Assembly: GCF_900250075.1 (NCBI RefSeq)
Contig: NZ_LT977070.1
Coordinates: 310,001-374,000 of the forward strand
Origin: Cupriavidus taiwanensis
GTDB lineage: Bacteria; Pseudomonadota; Gammaproteobacteria; Burkholderiales; Burkholderiaceae
DNA length: 64,000 nucleotides
Direction: 5' to 3'
The translations under genes were made by a program, and so were the position numbers. The notes beneath the pieces are model-generated. The model ran no database searches. It worked only from the letters and a program-made list of their open reading frames with translations, and had not been told where the DNA came from. Below, in pieces: positions 25,136 to 35,729 of the stretch; the stretch's first letter is position 1, and every line of letters starts with the position of its first letter.

Positions 25136-26935
25136 TCAGCCCAGCCTGAACTGCCCCACCGCCCCCGCAAGGCTCCCGGCCTGCGTCTGCAGCGCCGCGG
25201 CCGCCGCAGTCGACTGTTCCACCAGCGCCGCGTTCTGCTGCACCATCTGGTCCAGCTGGCTCACCGCCATATTCACCTCTTGAATGCCACGCGTCTGTTC
25301 CATCGTCGCGTGAGTGATCTCGTTGATAATCCCGGTCACTTTCGAGACGTTGCTGACGATCTCGCCCATGGTGTCCCCGGCGCGGCGGACCTGCTCGGAG
25401 CCCGAGGCGACGCTGCCCACGGTGGTTTCGATCAGGGTCTTGATCTCGCGCGCGGCCTGGGCGCTGCGCTGGGCCAGCGCGCGCACCTCGCCGGCAACCA
25501 CGGCGAAGCCCCGGCCCTGGTCGCCGGCACGCGCGGCTTCGACGGCGGCGTTCAGCGCGAGGATGTTGGTCTGGAAGGCGATGCCCTCGATCACGCCGAT
25601 GATGTCCGACACCTTGACCGACGCGGTCTCGATCTGCCCCATGGTGCTGATCACTTCGCCGATCACCACGCCGCCGTCGCCGGCCACGCGCGAGGCGGCG
25701 GCGACGGATTCGTTGGCATGCTGCGCCGAACTGGCCGATTGGCCGACGGTGGCGGTGATCTCTTCCATCGACGCGGCGGTCTGCTGCAGGCTGGCGGCGG
25801 CGGATTCGGTGCGGCGCGACAGGTCCATGTTGCCCGCGGCGATTTCATCGGCGGCGGCCCGCACCGATTCGCTGGCGTCGCGGATCTGGCGCATGATGGT
25901 GCAGAGCTTGTCGGCGAAGGTGTTGAAGGCGCGCGCGATCTGCGCGACCTCGTCGTTGCCGTGCGCGGGCAGGCGCTGGGTCAGGTCGCCGTCGCCGGAG
26001 CCGATCGCGTCCATGGCGTCGCGCACGGTGGACAGCCCGCGCAGCGACATCGTCGCCACGCCCCACACCACCGCCGAAGACACGCCGACGATCAGCACCA
26101 GCGCGATCACCGACGCGATCAGCACGGAGCGCATGCCGGCGGTGGCCTCGGCCTGGTCCAGCGCGACGATGACCAGCCAGTCGGTGCCGGGGATGGCGCG
26201 TGCGCCGAGCAGCTTGGTGCTGCCGTGCACCTCGACTTGCAGCGGCGTCTTCGCACCGGCCAGCGTGGCGAGCTTGTCGGCGCTCAGCGCCGGCACGAGT
26301 TCCGTGACCGGCTTGAGCGTGAGCTTGTCGTCGGTGTGGGCGACGATGTCGCCGTTCTGCGCCACCAGCATGCCGAAGCTGGCCGGCGACGGATGGATGG
26401 CCTTGACGTTGGCGATCACGGTATCCATCGCGACATCGCCGGAGACCACTGCCTGCACGGCGCCGTCGCGCATCACCGGCGCGGCGAACGCCACCACCAG
26501 CTTGCCGGTGCCGGCATCGACGTAAGGCGGCGTGACCACGGGTTTGCCGGCCGCCGCGGCCTGCCGGTACCACGGGCGGCCGGTAGGGTCGTAGCCGGGC
26601 GGGATGCCTTGCGGGTTGGAAAACTTCGCGGTCTTGTCGGCGTAGCCGACGTAGACGTTGGTGAAGCCCCCGGCCTGCGCGATCTGCCTGAGCGCAGCAT
26701 CGGGTTCGGGCTGCAGCACGGCGTCCTGCAGCGACTCGATCATTCGGCTGTGCGAGGCCACCCAGTCGGCGATGGCGCTGGCATGGCCGCTTTGCACCGC
26801 GGCCAGGCTGCCGTCGATGGCGTCTTCATTATGGCGGTTGGCAACGAACTGGTTCAGTGCCGTGTTGATGGCGAGGGCGGCGACCACGATGGCGACGCAC
26901 AGGGCCACGATCCGCGCGCGGATGGTAGTGAACAT
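25136..26935 (-). CDS. Methyl-accepting chemotaxis protein with dCache domain
   Basis: 599 residues from ATG 26935 (AAGGA ten bases upstream). Two membrane helices (about 7-28 and 270-292) enclose a periplasmic dCache_1 domain; then HAMP, and a long signalling coiled coil with the invariant tip [21 protein letters not shown]. In the sensor domain [19 protein letters not shown] and VSGDVAMD match the pattern of amino-acid-binding dCache domains (Y-x4-R-x-WY, Y-x-D, D). The C-terminus ([11 protein letters not shown]) has no CheR-docking pentapeptide. Confidence 0.92.
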   Translation of the reverse strand: MFTTIRARIVALCVAIVVAALAINTALNQFVANRHNEDAIDGSLAAVQSGHASAIADWVASHSRMIESLQDAVLQPEPDAALRQIAQAGGFTNVYVGYADKTAKFSNPQGIPPGYDPTGRPWYRQAAAAGKPVVTPPYVDAGTGKLVVAFAAPVMRDGAVQAVVSGDVAMDTVIANVKAIHPSPASFGMLVAQNGDIVAHTDDKLTLKPVTELVPALSADKLATLAGAKTPLQVEVHGSTKLLGARAIPGTDWLVIVALDQAEATAGMRSVLIASVIALVLIVGVSSAVVWGVATMSLRGLSTVRDAMDAIGSGDGDLTQRLPAHGNDEVAQIARAFNTFADKLCTIMRQIRDASESVRAAADEIAAGNMDLSRRTESAAASLQQTAASMEEITATVGQSASSAQHANESVAAASRVAGDGGVVIGEVISTMGQIETASVKVSDIIGVIEGIAFQTNILALNAAVEAARAGDQGRGFAVVAGEVRALAQRSAQAAREIKTLIETTVGSVASGSEQVRRAGDTMGEIVSNVSKVTGIINEITHATMEQTRGIQEVNMAVSQLDQMVQQNAALVEQSTAAAAALQTQAGSLAGAVGQFRLG

Positions 26936-27239
26936 CAAGGGGGGATCCTTCGTAAGGAATCGTTGGGGGCGTTTGCAGGAATCTGCAGGGTGGGATTTCC
27001 ACCCCCGCTGTATACGGAGCGCGACCGGCTGGACTTGAGCAATGTGATGCATTTGCTTGCGATCGCTGGAGTTGACCAAACAATGCAGCGAGATGGTTGC
27101 GATCGCTCAAGACCTCCTGATCGGTCATGCAGACAATGGGCCGGGACTTTTTCACAACGTATTACAAAGATTTACACCGCTTGTGCGAACCGCCACATAT
27201 GCTGCGATCAACCCACAAACAATAAACGGAGAAATTACT
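26936..27239. other. Divergent promoter region between chemoreceptor and DUF4382 genes
   Basis: No gene seen. It holds two direct copies of TTGCGATCGCT (27057 and 27097), an AT-rich stretch from about 27150 to 27239 and the GGAG ribosome-binding site for the GTG start at 27240. Confidence 0.6.
27057..27107. repeat. Two direct TTGCGATCGCT repeats, 40 bases apart
   Basis: Copies at 27057-27067 and 27097-27107, each carrying the palindrome GCGATCGC, lie four helix turns apart between divergent genes. The spacing would put two bound proteins on one face of the DNA. Confidence 0.5.
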
Positions 27240-28442
27240 GTGTCATTCCTTGTCAAGACTTCTGCACCGTTGCGCCTGCTTGCCCTGAGCAGCGTCCTTG
27301 CGCTGGCTGCCTGCGGCGGTGGCGGCGGCGACGATGGCCCGGGCCGCGGCACGCTGCAGGTATCGATGACCGATGCGCCGGCCTGCGGTTTCAGCAATGT
27401 GTTCGTGACCGTGAACAAGGTGCGCGTGCACAGCAGCGCCAGTGCCGAGGCCAGCGCGGGGGGCTGGGTCGATATCGACGTCGTGCCGGCGCGCAAGATC
27501 GACCTGCTGTCGCTGACCAACGGCGTGATGACGGTGCTGGGCCAGACCGCACTGCCGGCCGGCAACTACCAGCAGGTGCGCCTGGTGCTGGATGCCAACC
27601 GCGGTGGCGGTGCCTCGGCCCTGGCCAATTCCGTGGTCCCCGTCGGCGGCGTCGAGCAGCCGCTCGAGACGCCCAGCGCGGTCCAGTCGGGCATCAAGAT
27701 CAATCGTCCGTTCACGGTGGCGCGCGACACGCTGACCGACCTGGTGCTGGACTTCGACGCCTGCAAGTCGGTGGTGACGCGCGGCAATGGCACCTATGGC
27801 CTGAAGCCGGTGGTGACCGCGATCCCGATGACCGTCAGCGGCGAAGTCAACGGCGTGGTGGCCGCGGCCCCCGGTGCGCGCGTCTATGCCGAGCGCAATG
27901 GCGTGGTGGTGAAGTCGACCGTGGCGGATGCCAACGGCAGCTTCCGCCTGTCGCCGATCGAGCAAAGCAGCACGGCCGGTCCGGTCGACGTGGTGGTGGT
28001 GCCGGGTGCGGCCAACGCCAAGGCGGCGGGCATCGTGCGCGGCGTGCCGGTGGTGGTGGGTACGCCCACGGCGATCTCGACCGCCGCGGCGCCGATGACG
28101 CTGCCGGCATCGACCTATCGCCGCGTCTCGGGCGCGGTGGCGCCGGCCTCGGCCGAAGCCACGCTGCGCGCGCTGCAGCTGGTCAATGGCGGTACCTTTG
28201 AAATCGCCGCGACCGCGGCCGCCAGCGATACCGGCGCCTACAGCCTGTTCGCGACCGAACCCGCGCTGCCGGTGGCCGCGCCGGTGATCGGCACCTACCA
28301 GGCCGCGCTGCCGATCCCGCTGTCGCCGGATGGCGCCGCGGCAGGCAAGTACAGCATCCAGGCCACCAGCGCCGCGGGTGCCGTGCAGACGCAGCCCGCG
28401 GACGTCAATATCGCGGACGTGCTGCTCAATTTCTCGTTCTGA
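27240..28442 (+). CDS. DUF4382 lipoprotein
   Basis: 400 residues from GTG 27240, preceded by GGAG at eight bases. The signal peptide ends ALAACGGGGG (lipidated Cys25). An N-terminal DUF4382 domain follows (TLQVSMTDAPACGFSNVFVTVNKVRVH, LPAGNYQQVRLVLD), then a carboxypeptidase-regulatory-like beta sandwich (AYGLKPV, GEVNGVVAAAPGARVYAERNG, ADANGSFRLSPI). Such proteins are surface or periplasmic and of unknown role. A strong intrinsic terminator follows. Confidence 0.85.
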   Translation: MSFLVKTSAPLRLLALSSVLALAACGGGGGDDGPGRGTLQVSMTDAPACGFSNVFVTVNKVRVHSSASAEASAGGWVDIDVVPARKIDLLSLTNGVMTVLGQTALPAGNYQQVRLVLDANRGGGASALANSVVPVGGVEQPLETPSAVQSGIKINRPFTVARDTLTDLVLDFDACKSVVTRGNGTYGLKPVVTAIPMTVSGEVNGVVAAAPGARVYAERNGVVVKSTVADANGSFRLSPIEQSSTAGPVDVVVVPGAANAKAAGIVRGVPVVVGTPTAISTAAAPMTLPASTYRRVSGAVAPASAEATLRALQLVNGGTFEIAATAAASDTGAYSLFATEPALPVAAPVIGTYQAALPIPLSPDGAAAGKYSIQATSAAGAVQTQPADVNIADVLLNFSF

Positions 28443-28464
28443 ACCCGGGGGATCGGGGAGCGGG

Positions 28465-28498
28465 CCGGAAGGGGGCATTGCCCTCTTCCGGTTTTTTT
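28465..28498 (+). terminator. Intrinsic terminator after the DUF4382 gene
   Basis: CCGGAAGGGGGC and GCCCTCTTCCGG (28465-28491, one mismatch) around an ATT loop, followed directly by seven T residues. A textbook Rho-independent terminator 22 bases after the stop. Confidence 0.9.
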
Positions 28499-28593
28499 AT
28501 GGGCGATGGATTTGGCCGCATCGCCACGGCGGCGTTACCGCATCGCGCGGTTTCCCGCTAGACTGCCAGTCTCGCGTCTCGGGAGACCGCGCC

Positions 28594-29529
28594 ATGCCAG
28601 CACGCACCGCGGCGAAGGCCGCAGCAAAGCCTGCCGCAACCTCTGCGCCCCCGTCCAGGGCCCCGTCCAAAACCCCGTCGACCTCGCCATCGCGCAAGGC
28701 CGCCGCGTCGGCCGGGCTGGTGCGCGTCGGCATCGGCGGCTGGAACTACGCGCCGTGGCGCGACAACTTCTATCCCGCCAAATTGCCGCAGTCGCGCGAA
28801 CTGGCCTACGCCAGCCGGCATCTCAGCGCGATCGAGATCAACAGCACCTATCACGGCACGCAGAAGCGCACCTCGTTTGCCAAGTGGCGCGACGAAACCC
28901 CGGATGACTTCGTCTTTGCGGTGAAGGCCTCGCGCTTTGCCACCAACCGCCGCGTGCTGGCGGAGTCCGGCGAGTCGATCGCGCGCTTTATCGACAGCGG
29001 CATTGCCGAGCTGGGCCGCAAGCTGGGGCCGGTGGTGTGGCAGTTCGCGCCGACCAAGCAGTTCGACGCGGAAGATTTCGAGGCCTTCCTGCAACTGCTG
29101 CCGGCCTCTGTCGAAGGCGTGACACTGCGCCACGTGCTGGAGGTGCGGCACGACAGTTTCAGGTCGCCGGACTACCTAAAGCTCGCGCGCAAGTACAAGG
29201 CCGCCACGGTCTTCACCGATGCGCAGAAATTCCCGTCGATGGCGGACCTGACCGCGGATTTTGTCTACGCGCGACTGATGGAAAGCAGCGCAAAGCTGAA
29301 CACCGGCTATGGCCCGAAGGCGCTCGACGAGTGGGCCGCCCGCGCGCAGTCATGGGCGCAGGGCGCGCAGCCAGACGACCTGCCGCTGCTCGAAGAGCGC
29401 AAGCCCGCGGCACGCAGGCGCGAAGTCTTTATCTTCTTCATCAACGGTGCCAAGGAACGCGCGCCGGCCGCCGCGCAGGCGTTGCTGGAGCGGCTGGGCT
29501 GGGCGCCGCCCGCTGACGCGGATGCCTGA
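28594..29529 (+). CDS. DUF72 family protein (YecE-like)
   Basis: 311 residues from ATG 28594. A 40-residue Ala/Pro/Ser/Lys-rich leader precedes a TIM-barrel DUF72 domain: VRVGIGGWNYAPWRDNFYPAKLP, AIEINSTYHGTQKRTSFAKWRDETPDDF, FAVKASRF, LGPVVWQFAPT, LEVRHDSF, FVYARLMES. The family is widespread and its activity is unknown. The low-complexity leader is unusual for the family and may be an unstructured extension. Confidence 0.85.
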   Translation: MPARTAAKAAAKPAATSAPPSRAPSKTPSTSPSRKAAASAGLVRVGIGGWNYAPWRDNFYPAKLPQSRELAYASRHLSAIEINSTYHGTQKRTSFAKWRDETPDDFVFAVKASRFATNRRVLAESGESIARFIDSGIAELGRKLGPVVWQFAPTKQFDAEDFEAFLQLLPASVEGVTLRHVLEVRHDSFRSPDYLKLARKYKAATVFTDAQKFPSMADLTADFVYARLMESSAKLNTGYGPKALDEWAARAQSWAQGAQPDDLPLLEERKPAARRREVFIFFINGAKERAPAAAQALLERLGWAPPADADA

Positions 29530-29551
29530 CCCAGGCTCGCTATAATCCCGC

Positions 29552-30961
<1,410 letters not shown>

Positions 30962-31116
30962 TGCGCGCGCCCGGTAGTGGGAGCGCCACACCCTTGCTTA
31001 CAAAGATTAGCGTAAGTCACCCTGTAAGCCCGCGCGATCCTTTGCTACTCTGGTTCCATTGGCAGCAAGCCAGGTAGCGCCAGCCGCATGTTTTCTCGAC
31101 GGAAAAGGAGTTGGTG

Positions 31117-31557
31117 ATGAAAACCGCACGCCAGGTTCTGGAGTCCAAGCCGAGTCAGGCCATCTACAGCATTCCGCCCACGGCGTCCGTCTACGCCGCG
31201 CTGCAGCTGATGGCCGAGAAAGGCATCGGTGCGCTGCTGGTCATCGAGCATGGCGAGATCAAGGGCATCATCAGCGAGCGTGATTACGCGCGCAAGGTGA
31301 TCCTGATGCAGCGCACCTCGCGCGAGACGCTGGTGCGCGACATCATGACCACCGCGGTCATCTACGTCAGCGCCAACCAGACCACCGACGAATGCATGGC
31401 GCTGATGACCCGGCACCGGCTGCGCCACCTGCCGGTGATGCAGGGCGACGAGCTGATCGGCATGCTGTCGATCGGCGACCTGGTCAAGGACATCATCTCC
31501 GAGCAGCAGTTCATCATCGAACAGCTGGAGCATTACATCACTGGCGGCGGTCGCTAG
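31117..31557 (+). CDS. CBS-domain pair protein
   Basis: 146 residues from ATG 31117, six bases after AAAGGAG. Two CBS motifs make up the whole protein (VYAALQLMAEKGIGALLVIEHGEIKGIISERDYARKV and TTDECMALMTRHRLRHLPVMQGDELIGMLSIGDLVK), forming a Bateman module that binds adenine nucleotides. No catalytic domain is attached. Such free-standing modules regulate partner proteins according to energy state; the partner is unknown. Confidence 0.92.
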   Translation: MKTARQVLESKPSQAIYSIPPTASVYAALQLMAEKGIGALLVIEHGEIKGIISERDYARKVILMQRTSRETLVRDIMTTAVIYVSANQTTDECMALMTRHRLRHLPVMQGDELIGMLSIGDLVKDIISEQQFIIEQLEHYITGGGR

Positions 31558-31575
31558 CGTTTGCATCCGCCTGAA

Positions 31576-31600
31576 GCAGGGCCGCCTTGCTGCGGCCTGC
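31576..31600 (+). terminator. Hairpin downstream of the CBS gene
   Basis: GCAGGGCCGC and GCGGCCTGC pair with one bulged G around CTTGCT or similar, 18 bases after the stop. There is no real T-run, so terminator function is likely but weakly supported. Confidence 0.4.
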
Positions 31601-31820
31601 CTTGTTCCTTGCTTTCACGGCAAGGCAGCAGCGCCGCGCGCGGTCCTGCAGTCCATCCCGATCCTCCGCCAGCACGATATTCGTTGGCCGCATATAATTA
31701 TGCGTTCGCTGAATTAGGCCACCCGCTCCGGCATCACGCCCCCCTCGCGCGGTTCCCGGCCGAGATTCCCTGCCTTTGACGTTGCTTTCGCCGCACATCG
31801 ATGCGGCCTTGTGCTTGCCC

Positions 31821-33407
31821 ATGTCTTCGCCCGCCTCCGCCGGTCCCGCCGCGTCCGCTGTCTCGTCCTCGCCCAACCTCGCATCCGCCCTGCCCGCGCA
31901 TGACCATCGCGCGGTGATGCGCGTGATCGGCGGCATCGTGCTGTGCATCCTGCTGGCCGCGCTCGACCAGACCGTGGTGATCCCGGCGGTGCCGGCGATT
32001 GCCAATGACCTGAACGGCTTCGGCCACCTGTCGTGGATCGTCACGGCGTACCTGATCGTGTCGACGGTGACGACGCCGCTGTACGGCAAGCTGTCCGACA
32101 GCTTCGGGCGGCGGCGCCTGCTGATGGTGGCGATTACGCTGTTCATCGGCGCTTCGGTGGCGTGCGCGCTGGCGCAGACGCTGGGGCAGCTGATCCTGTT
32201 CCGCGCGCTGCAGGGCGTGGGCGGCGGCGGGCTGATGTCGCTGGCGCAGGCCGCCATCGCCGACGTGGTGGCGCCGCGGCAGCGCGGGCGCTACCAGGGC
32301 TACCTGGCCACGGTGTGGGCGGTGGCGTCGATCGCCGGGCCGCTGGTGGGCGGCTGGGTCTCGGACCACATGTCGTGGCGCTGGCTGTTCTGGGTCAACG
32401 TGCCGCTGGGCCTGCTGGCGATGTTCATGTGCTACCGCGGCCTGGCCATGCTGCCCGCGCGCGGCGGGCGTGCGCGCGTCGACTGGCTGGGCGCGCTGCT
32501 GCTGGCGGTGGCCATCGTCGCCTTCCTGCTGGCGATGAGCTGGGGCGGCGATGTCTACGACTGGCTCTCGCCCGAACTGGGCGCCCTGCTGCTGGCCGCC
32601 GTCGCGGCCGTGCTGCTGCTGACCTGGCAGGAGCGCCGCGCGGCCGACCCGATGCTGCCGCCGCGCCTGTTCGCCAATCGTGCCTATGTGCTGGGCGTGG
32701 CCGCGTCGGCGCTGGCCGCGCTCGACATCTTCCTGTGCATCTTCGCCCTGCCCCTGCACTTCCAGCTGGTGCGCGGCGCCGATGCGTCGACCTCCGGCCT
32801 GCTGGTGATGCCGTTCCTGCTGGCGACGGTGGCGGGCAACTTTATCGTGGCGTGGCTGGCGCCGCGCGTGGGCCGCCTGCGCGGCATCCTGAGCGCGGGC
32901 TATGTCGCCGGTGCGCTGGGCCTGATCGTGCTGGCGCTGGTGACCCCGGCGGTGCCGCTGGCCGTGGTGCTGGCGGCGATGACGCTGGCGGGCGTGGGCC
33001 TGGGCATCACCATGGTGGCAACGCTGATGAGCGTGCAGAACGCGCTGGAGCGCCGCGATACCGGCGCCGGCACCGGCGCGCTGCTGGTGCTGCGCTCGCT
33101 CGGCAGCGCGCTGGGCGGCGCGCTGGCCGGCACGCTGCTGACGCTGGAATTCCGCCAGGCGCTGGCGGCCACGGGGGTCACGCAAGCGCTGGACCTGGGC
33201 GCGCTGCGCCACGGCAGCGAGGCCTTCGCGCAGCTGTCGCCATCGGTGCGCGCGGTGCTGGCCGGCGGCGTCGAATCCGGCTTCCACCTGATCTTCGCGG
33301 TGGGTGCCGCGGCGGCGGTGCTGGCCTTGCTGATCGTGCGCCGCATGCCGGACGTGGAGCTGCGCAGCAGCGTCACCGAGCACGCCGCCACGCTGGCGAT
33401 GGACTGA
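31821..33407 (+). CDS. MFS drug exporter, DHA2 (EmrB/QacA) family
   Basis: 528 residues from ATG 31821 (MSSPASAG). Fourteen membrane helices, with the DHA2 marks LDQTVVIPAVPAIANDL in helix 1, GKLSDSFGRRRLLM in loop 2-3, LFRALQGVGGGGLMSLAQA and GPLVGGWVSDHMSWRWLFWVNVPLG (motif C region). It is expected to expel hydrophobic drugs or dyes in exchange for protons. It is a single gene; a TATAAT is visible at 31694-31699, but without a clear -35 box. Confidence 0.9.
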   Translation: MSSPASAGPAASAVSSSPNLASALPAHDHRAVMRVIGGIVLCILLAALDQTVVIPAVPAIANDLNGFGHLSWIVTAYLIVSTVTTPLYGKLSDSFGRRRLLMVAITLFIGASVACALAQTLGQLILFRALQGVGGGGLMSLAQAAIADVVAPRQRGRYQGYLATVWAVASIAGPLVGGWVSDHMSWRWLFWVNVPLGLLAMFMCYRGLAMLPARGGRARVDWLGALLLAVAIVAFLLAMSWGGDVYDWLSPELGALLLAAVAAVLLLTWQERRAADPMLPPRLFANRAYVLGVAASALAALDIFLCIFALPLHFQLVRGADASTSGLLVMPFLLATVAGNFIVAWLAPRVGRLRGILSAGYVAGALGLIVLALVTPAVPLAVVLAAMTLAGVGLGITMVATLMSVQNALERRDTGAGTGALLVLRSLGSALGGALAGTLLTLEFRQALAATGVTQALDLGALRHGSEAFAQLSPSVRAVLAGGVESGFHLIFAVGAAAAVLALLIVRRMPDVELRSSVTEHAATLAMD

Positions 33408-33490
33408 CGCGCGGCCGCCTCCGGCTGCCCGCCATCGGCGTAGACTACGCGTACCCGAACCAGCGAGCCGACCACCGGAGCCCCGTTGTC

Positions 33491-34111
33491 ATGAGCCGTC
33501 GCCCCCCGCCTTTGCGCCTGTCCGTTCCCCTGGCTGCCGCCCTTGCCGTGGCAGCCGCCAGCGCAGCCCTGTTGCCGGCGCCGTTGCGCGCTGCCGACAA
33601 GCCCGCCGTCCCCGTCGCCGCTAGCAGCTGCCCGGCATCGCTCAACTTCACCTTCCCACGCCTGCAGGACGATGCGCCACAGAACCTGTGCCAGTACGCT
33701 GGCAAGGTGGTGCTGGTGGTCAATACCGCGAGCTATTGCGGTTTCACGCCGCAGTACGAAGGGCTGGAGGCGCTGTACGCCAAGTACAACGCGCGCGGGC
33801 TGGTGGTGCTGGGTTTTCCGTCCAATGACTTCTCGCAGGAGCCGGGCTCGCAGAAGGAGATCGCGGACTTCTGCTACAACACCTACGGCGTCAAGTTCCC
33901 GATGCTGGGCAAATCGCATGTGCGCGGCAGCGACGCCAACCCGATGTACGCGCTGCTGGCAAAGCAGACCGGCACTACGCCGAAATGGAATTTCTACAAG
34001 TACCTGATCGGCCGCGACGGCAAGGTGGTGGCCAGCTACGGCAGCCGCACCACGCCGGACGACAAGGAACTGGTGGCGAAGATCGAATCGCTGCTCGCGG
34101 CGCCGCGCTGA
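33491..34111 (+). CDS. Exported glutathione peroxidase
   Basis: 206 residues. A signal peptide or N-terminal anchor (about residues 10-35, ending PLRAADK) directs it outside the cytoplasm. The peroxidatic Cys83 is in NTASYCGFTPQY, with FPSNDFSQEPGS and the Trp-containing KWNFYKYLI completing the active site; a second Cys in FCYNTYGVKFPM could be the resolving residue, suggesting a thioredoxin-dependent mechanism. It removes peroxides in the periplasm. The gene ends 25 bases from the convergent glutathione transferase gene. Confidence 0.9.
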   Translation: MSRRPPPLRLSVPLAAALAVAAASAALLPAPLRAADKPAVPVAASSCPASLNFTFPRLQDDAPQNLCQYAGKVVLVVNTASYCGFTPQYEGLEALYAKYNARGLVVLGFPSNDFSQEPGSQKEIADFCYNTYGVKFPMLGKSHVRGSDANPMYALLAKQTGTTPKWNFYKYLIGRDGKVVASYGSRTTPDDKELVAKIESLLAAPR

Positions 34112-34136
34112 GCAGCGATCCTCGGTGCGGCTGGGC

Positions 34137-34763
34137 TCAGTCGCGCACCAGCCCTTCGGCTCGCATTGCTTCCTGCACCGCGGGCCGCGCGCCCACGCGC
34201 GACAGGTATTGCTGCAGCGCCGGGTAGTCGTTCAGCGGCAGCCTGAGGATGCGGGCCCAGCCGACGATGGTGAAGCAGTACGCATCGGCCACCGTGAAGG
34301 TGTCGCCCGTCAGGTACTGGCGGGTTTGCAGGTGCTGGTCGAGTTCGGCAAAGCGGCGCTGCAGCTTGGCCTTGCACTCGTCCTGCGTGCTTTGCGCGGT
34401 TTCCTTGTGCCACAGCCACGGGCTGAAGACCTTGTGCAATTCCGTCGACACCAGCGTGATCCAGCCGGTGGCGTCAAGGCGCTCGCGGGTGCCGGCCGCG
34501 GGCAGCAGCGCGCGTTCGGGTACGAGGTCGGCAATGTACTGCAGCAGCGACGCCACCTCGGTATGGCGCGAGCCGTCGTCCAGCTGCAGCAGCGGCACGT
34601 AGCCGCGCGGGTTGATGGTGTAGTAGTCGTCGGTGCCGTGTTCCGGCACGGCCAGCTTGTGGGTGTGCAGGTCGACTTTGGCCAGCGTGACCGGCAGGCC
34701 GGCTTCGCGCAGGGCGATATGGACGGCCATCGAGCAGACGCCCGGTGTGTAATAGAGCTTCAT
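34137..34763 (-). CDS. Glutathione S-transferase, beta class
   Basis: 208 residues from ATG 34763 (MKLYYTPGVCS). The thioredoxin-like N-domain has the beta-class cysteine at position 10 in YTPGVCSMAVHIALRE and the cis-Pro strand GYVPLLQLDDG; the helical C-domain ends YLTGDTFTVADAYCFTIVGWA. It conjugates glutathione to electrophiles or stores disulfides. Convergent to the glutathione peroxidase gene. Confidence 0.93.
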   Translation of the reverse strand: MKLYYTPGVCSMAVHIALREAGLPVTLAKVDLHTHKLAVPEHGTDDYYTINPRGYVPLLQLDDGSRHTEVASLLQYIADLVPERALLPAAGTRERLDATGWITLVSTELHKVFSPWLWHKETAQSTQDECKAKLQRRFAELDQHLQTRQYLTGDTFTVADAYCFTIVGWARILRLPLNDYPALQQYLSRVGARPAVQEAMRAEGLVRD

Positions 34764-34902
34764 CGCGATCCTGTAGTGGTTGCCTGGCCGCCACGCCATG
34801 CGGCGACCGTGGAGGCAGTCTAGGATCGGGGCCCTTATGCAGCAATGCGCGTCCGTGCGGACGCGCATTGCAGATCTGCACAGGGCCGACTGAGGTCCCG
34901 GC

Positions 34903-35631
34903 TTACTCGACTTCCCGGAACAGGCGGCCCCAGCCGCGCAGCTCGCGCGTATCCACGCCGCACAGGCGCAGCGACTTCCATACCACCGTGGAGATGGTGT
35001 CGTACAGCGGGATGCCGGTCTCGGCTTCCAGTTCTTCGGCCAGGTGCGCGGCGCGCAGGTTGGTGCAGAAGGTGGTGATGGCCTGCGGCTGGTGCTGCGC
35101 CAGCCCGCGCACCATCTCGCGGATGGTGTCTTCCTCGACCTCGGCGAAGCTGTAGTTCACGTGCAGGTCCAGGTGGCTCTCGGCCACGCAATGGAAGCCG
35201 CTGCGCTCATAGTTGGCGATGATGCGCTGCTGCACGTCATCGAGGTATGGCGTGGCCAGGCCGAAGTTGCGCGCGCCGGTCTTTTCCAGGATCTCGTTGA
35301 GCGCCAGCACCGAGGTCGTGGCCGGGATGCCGGTAGCTTCGGTGATCTGCCTGCACAGCGCTTCGTCCTTGTCGAAGCCGAGCCAGCCGGAAGAGGTGCC
35401 GTTCCAGGCGATGACGTCGACACGCGCGTCGGCCAGCAGGCTGGCGGCGGCCAGGATCTTGTCGAGGTTGAACTGGCCCAGGGCCTGGTCGCGCAGCGAG
35501 ATCTCGGTGACGGTGAAGCGCGAGAAATGCGCGCTGACATGGGGCAGGCCGGCGACCATCGCGCTGGTGATGGGTTCGAGCGCGGTGTTGGAAGACGGCG
35601 TCAGCATGCCGAGTCGGATTTGCTTGGTCAT
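34903..35631 (-). CDS. Aspartate/glutamate racemase superfamily enzyme, arylmalonate decarboxylase/maleate isomerase-like
   Basis: 242 residues. The fold is shown by MLTPSSNTALEP near the N-terminus and the second half-site TTFCTNLRAA. Racemases and maleate isomerase need two cysteines; here the first is replaced by Gly78 (WNGTSSGWLG) while Cys189 remains. This Gly-Thr-Ser plus single Cys pattern, with Tyr129 between, is what arylmalonate decarboxylase has (Gly74-Thr75-Ser76, Tyr126, Cys188, from memory). A decarboxylase acting on a malonate-type acid is therefore a fair guess. The ACS-type carrier gene lies upstream on the same strand. Confidence 0.8.
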   Translation of the reverse strand: MTKQIRLGMLTPSSNTALEPITSAMVAGLPHVSAHFSRFTVTEISLRDQALGQFNLDKILAAASLLADARVDVIAWNGTSSGWLGFDKDEALCRQITEATGIPATTSVLALNEILEKTGARNFGLATPYLDDVQQRIIANYERSGFHCVAESHLDLHVNYSFAEVEEDTIREMVRGLAQHQPQAITTFCTNLRAAHLAEELEAETGIPLYDTISTVVWKSLRLCGVDTRELRGWGRLFREVE

Positions 35632-35729
35632 TTTGCTCTTGTCTCAGGAGTGAGTGCGGGCGCCGGGACGTTGCCGGCGCCTGTCGCGGGATTTCTTGTG
35701 TTGGCGGAGCTCGGTGATCCGACGGGTCT

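Noticed and set aside
25280..28201. A 973-codon open frame on the plus strand opposite the chemoreceptor gene and through the DUF4382 gene
   Set aside because: Its composition (His, Gly, Arg, Asp rich) is that of an antisense frame in GC-rich DNA; the minus-strand chemoreceptor and the plus-strand DUF4382 lipoprotein have clear domains in the other frames.
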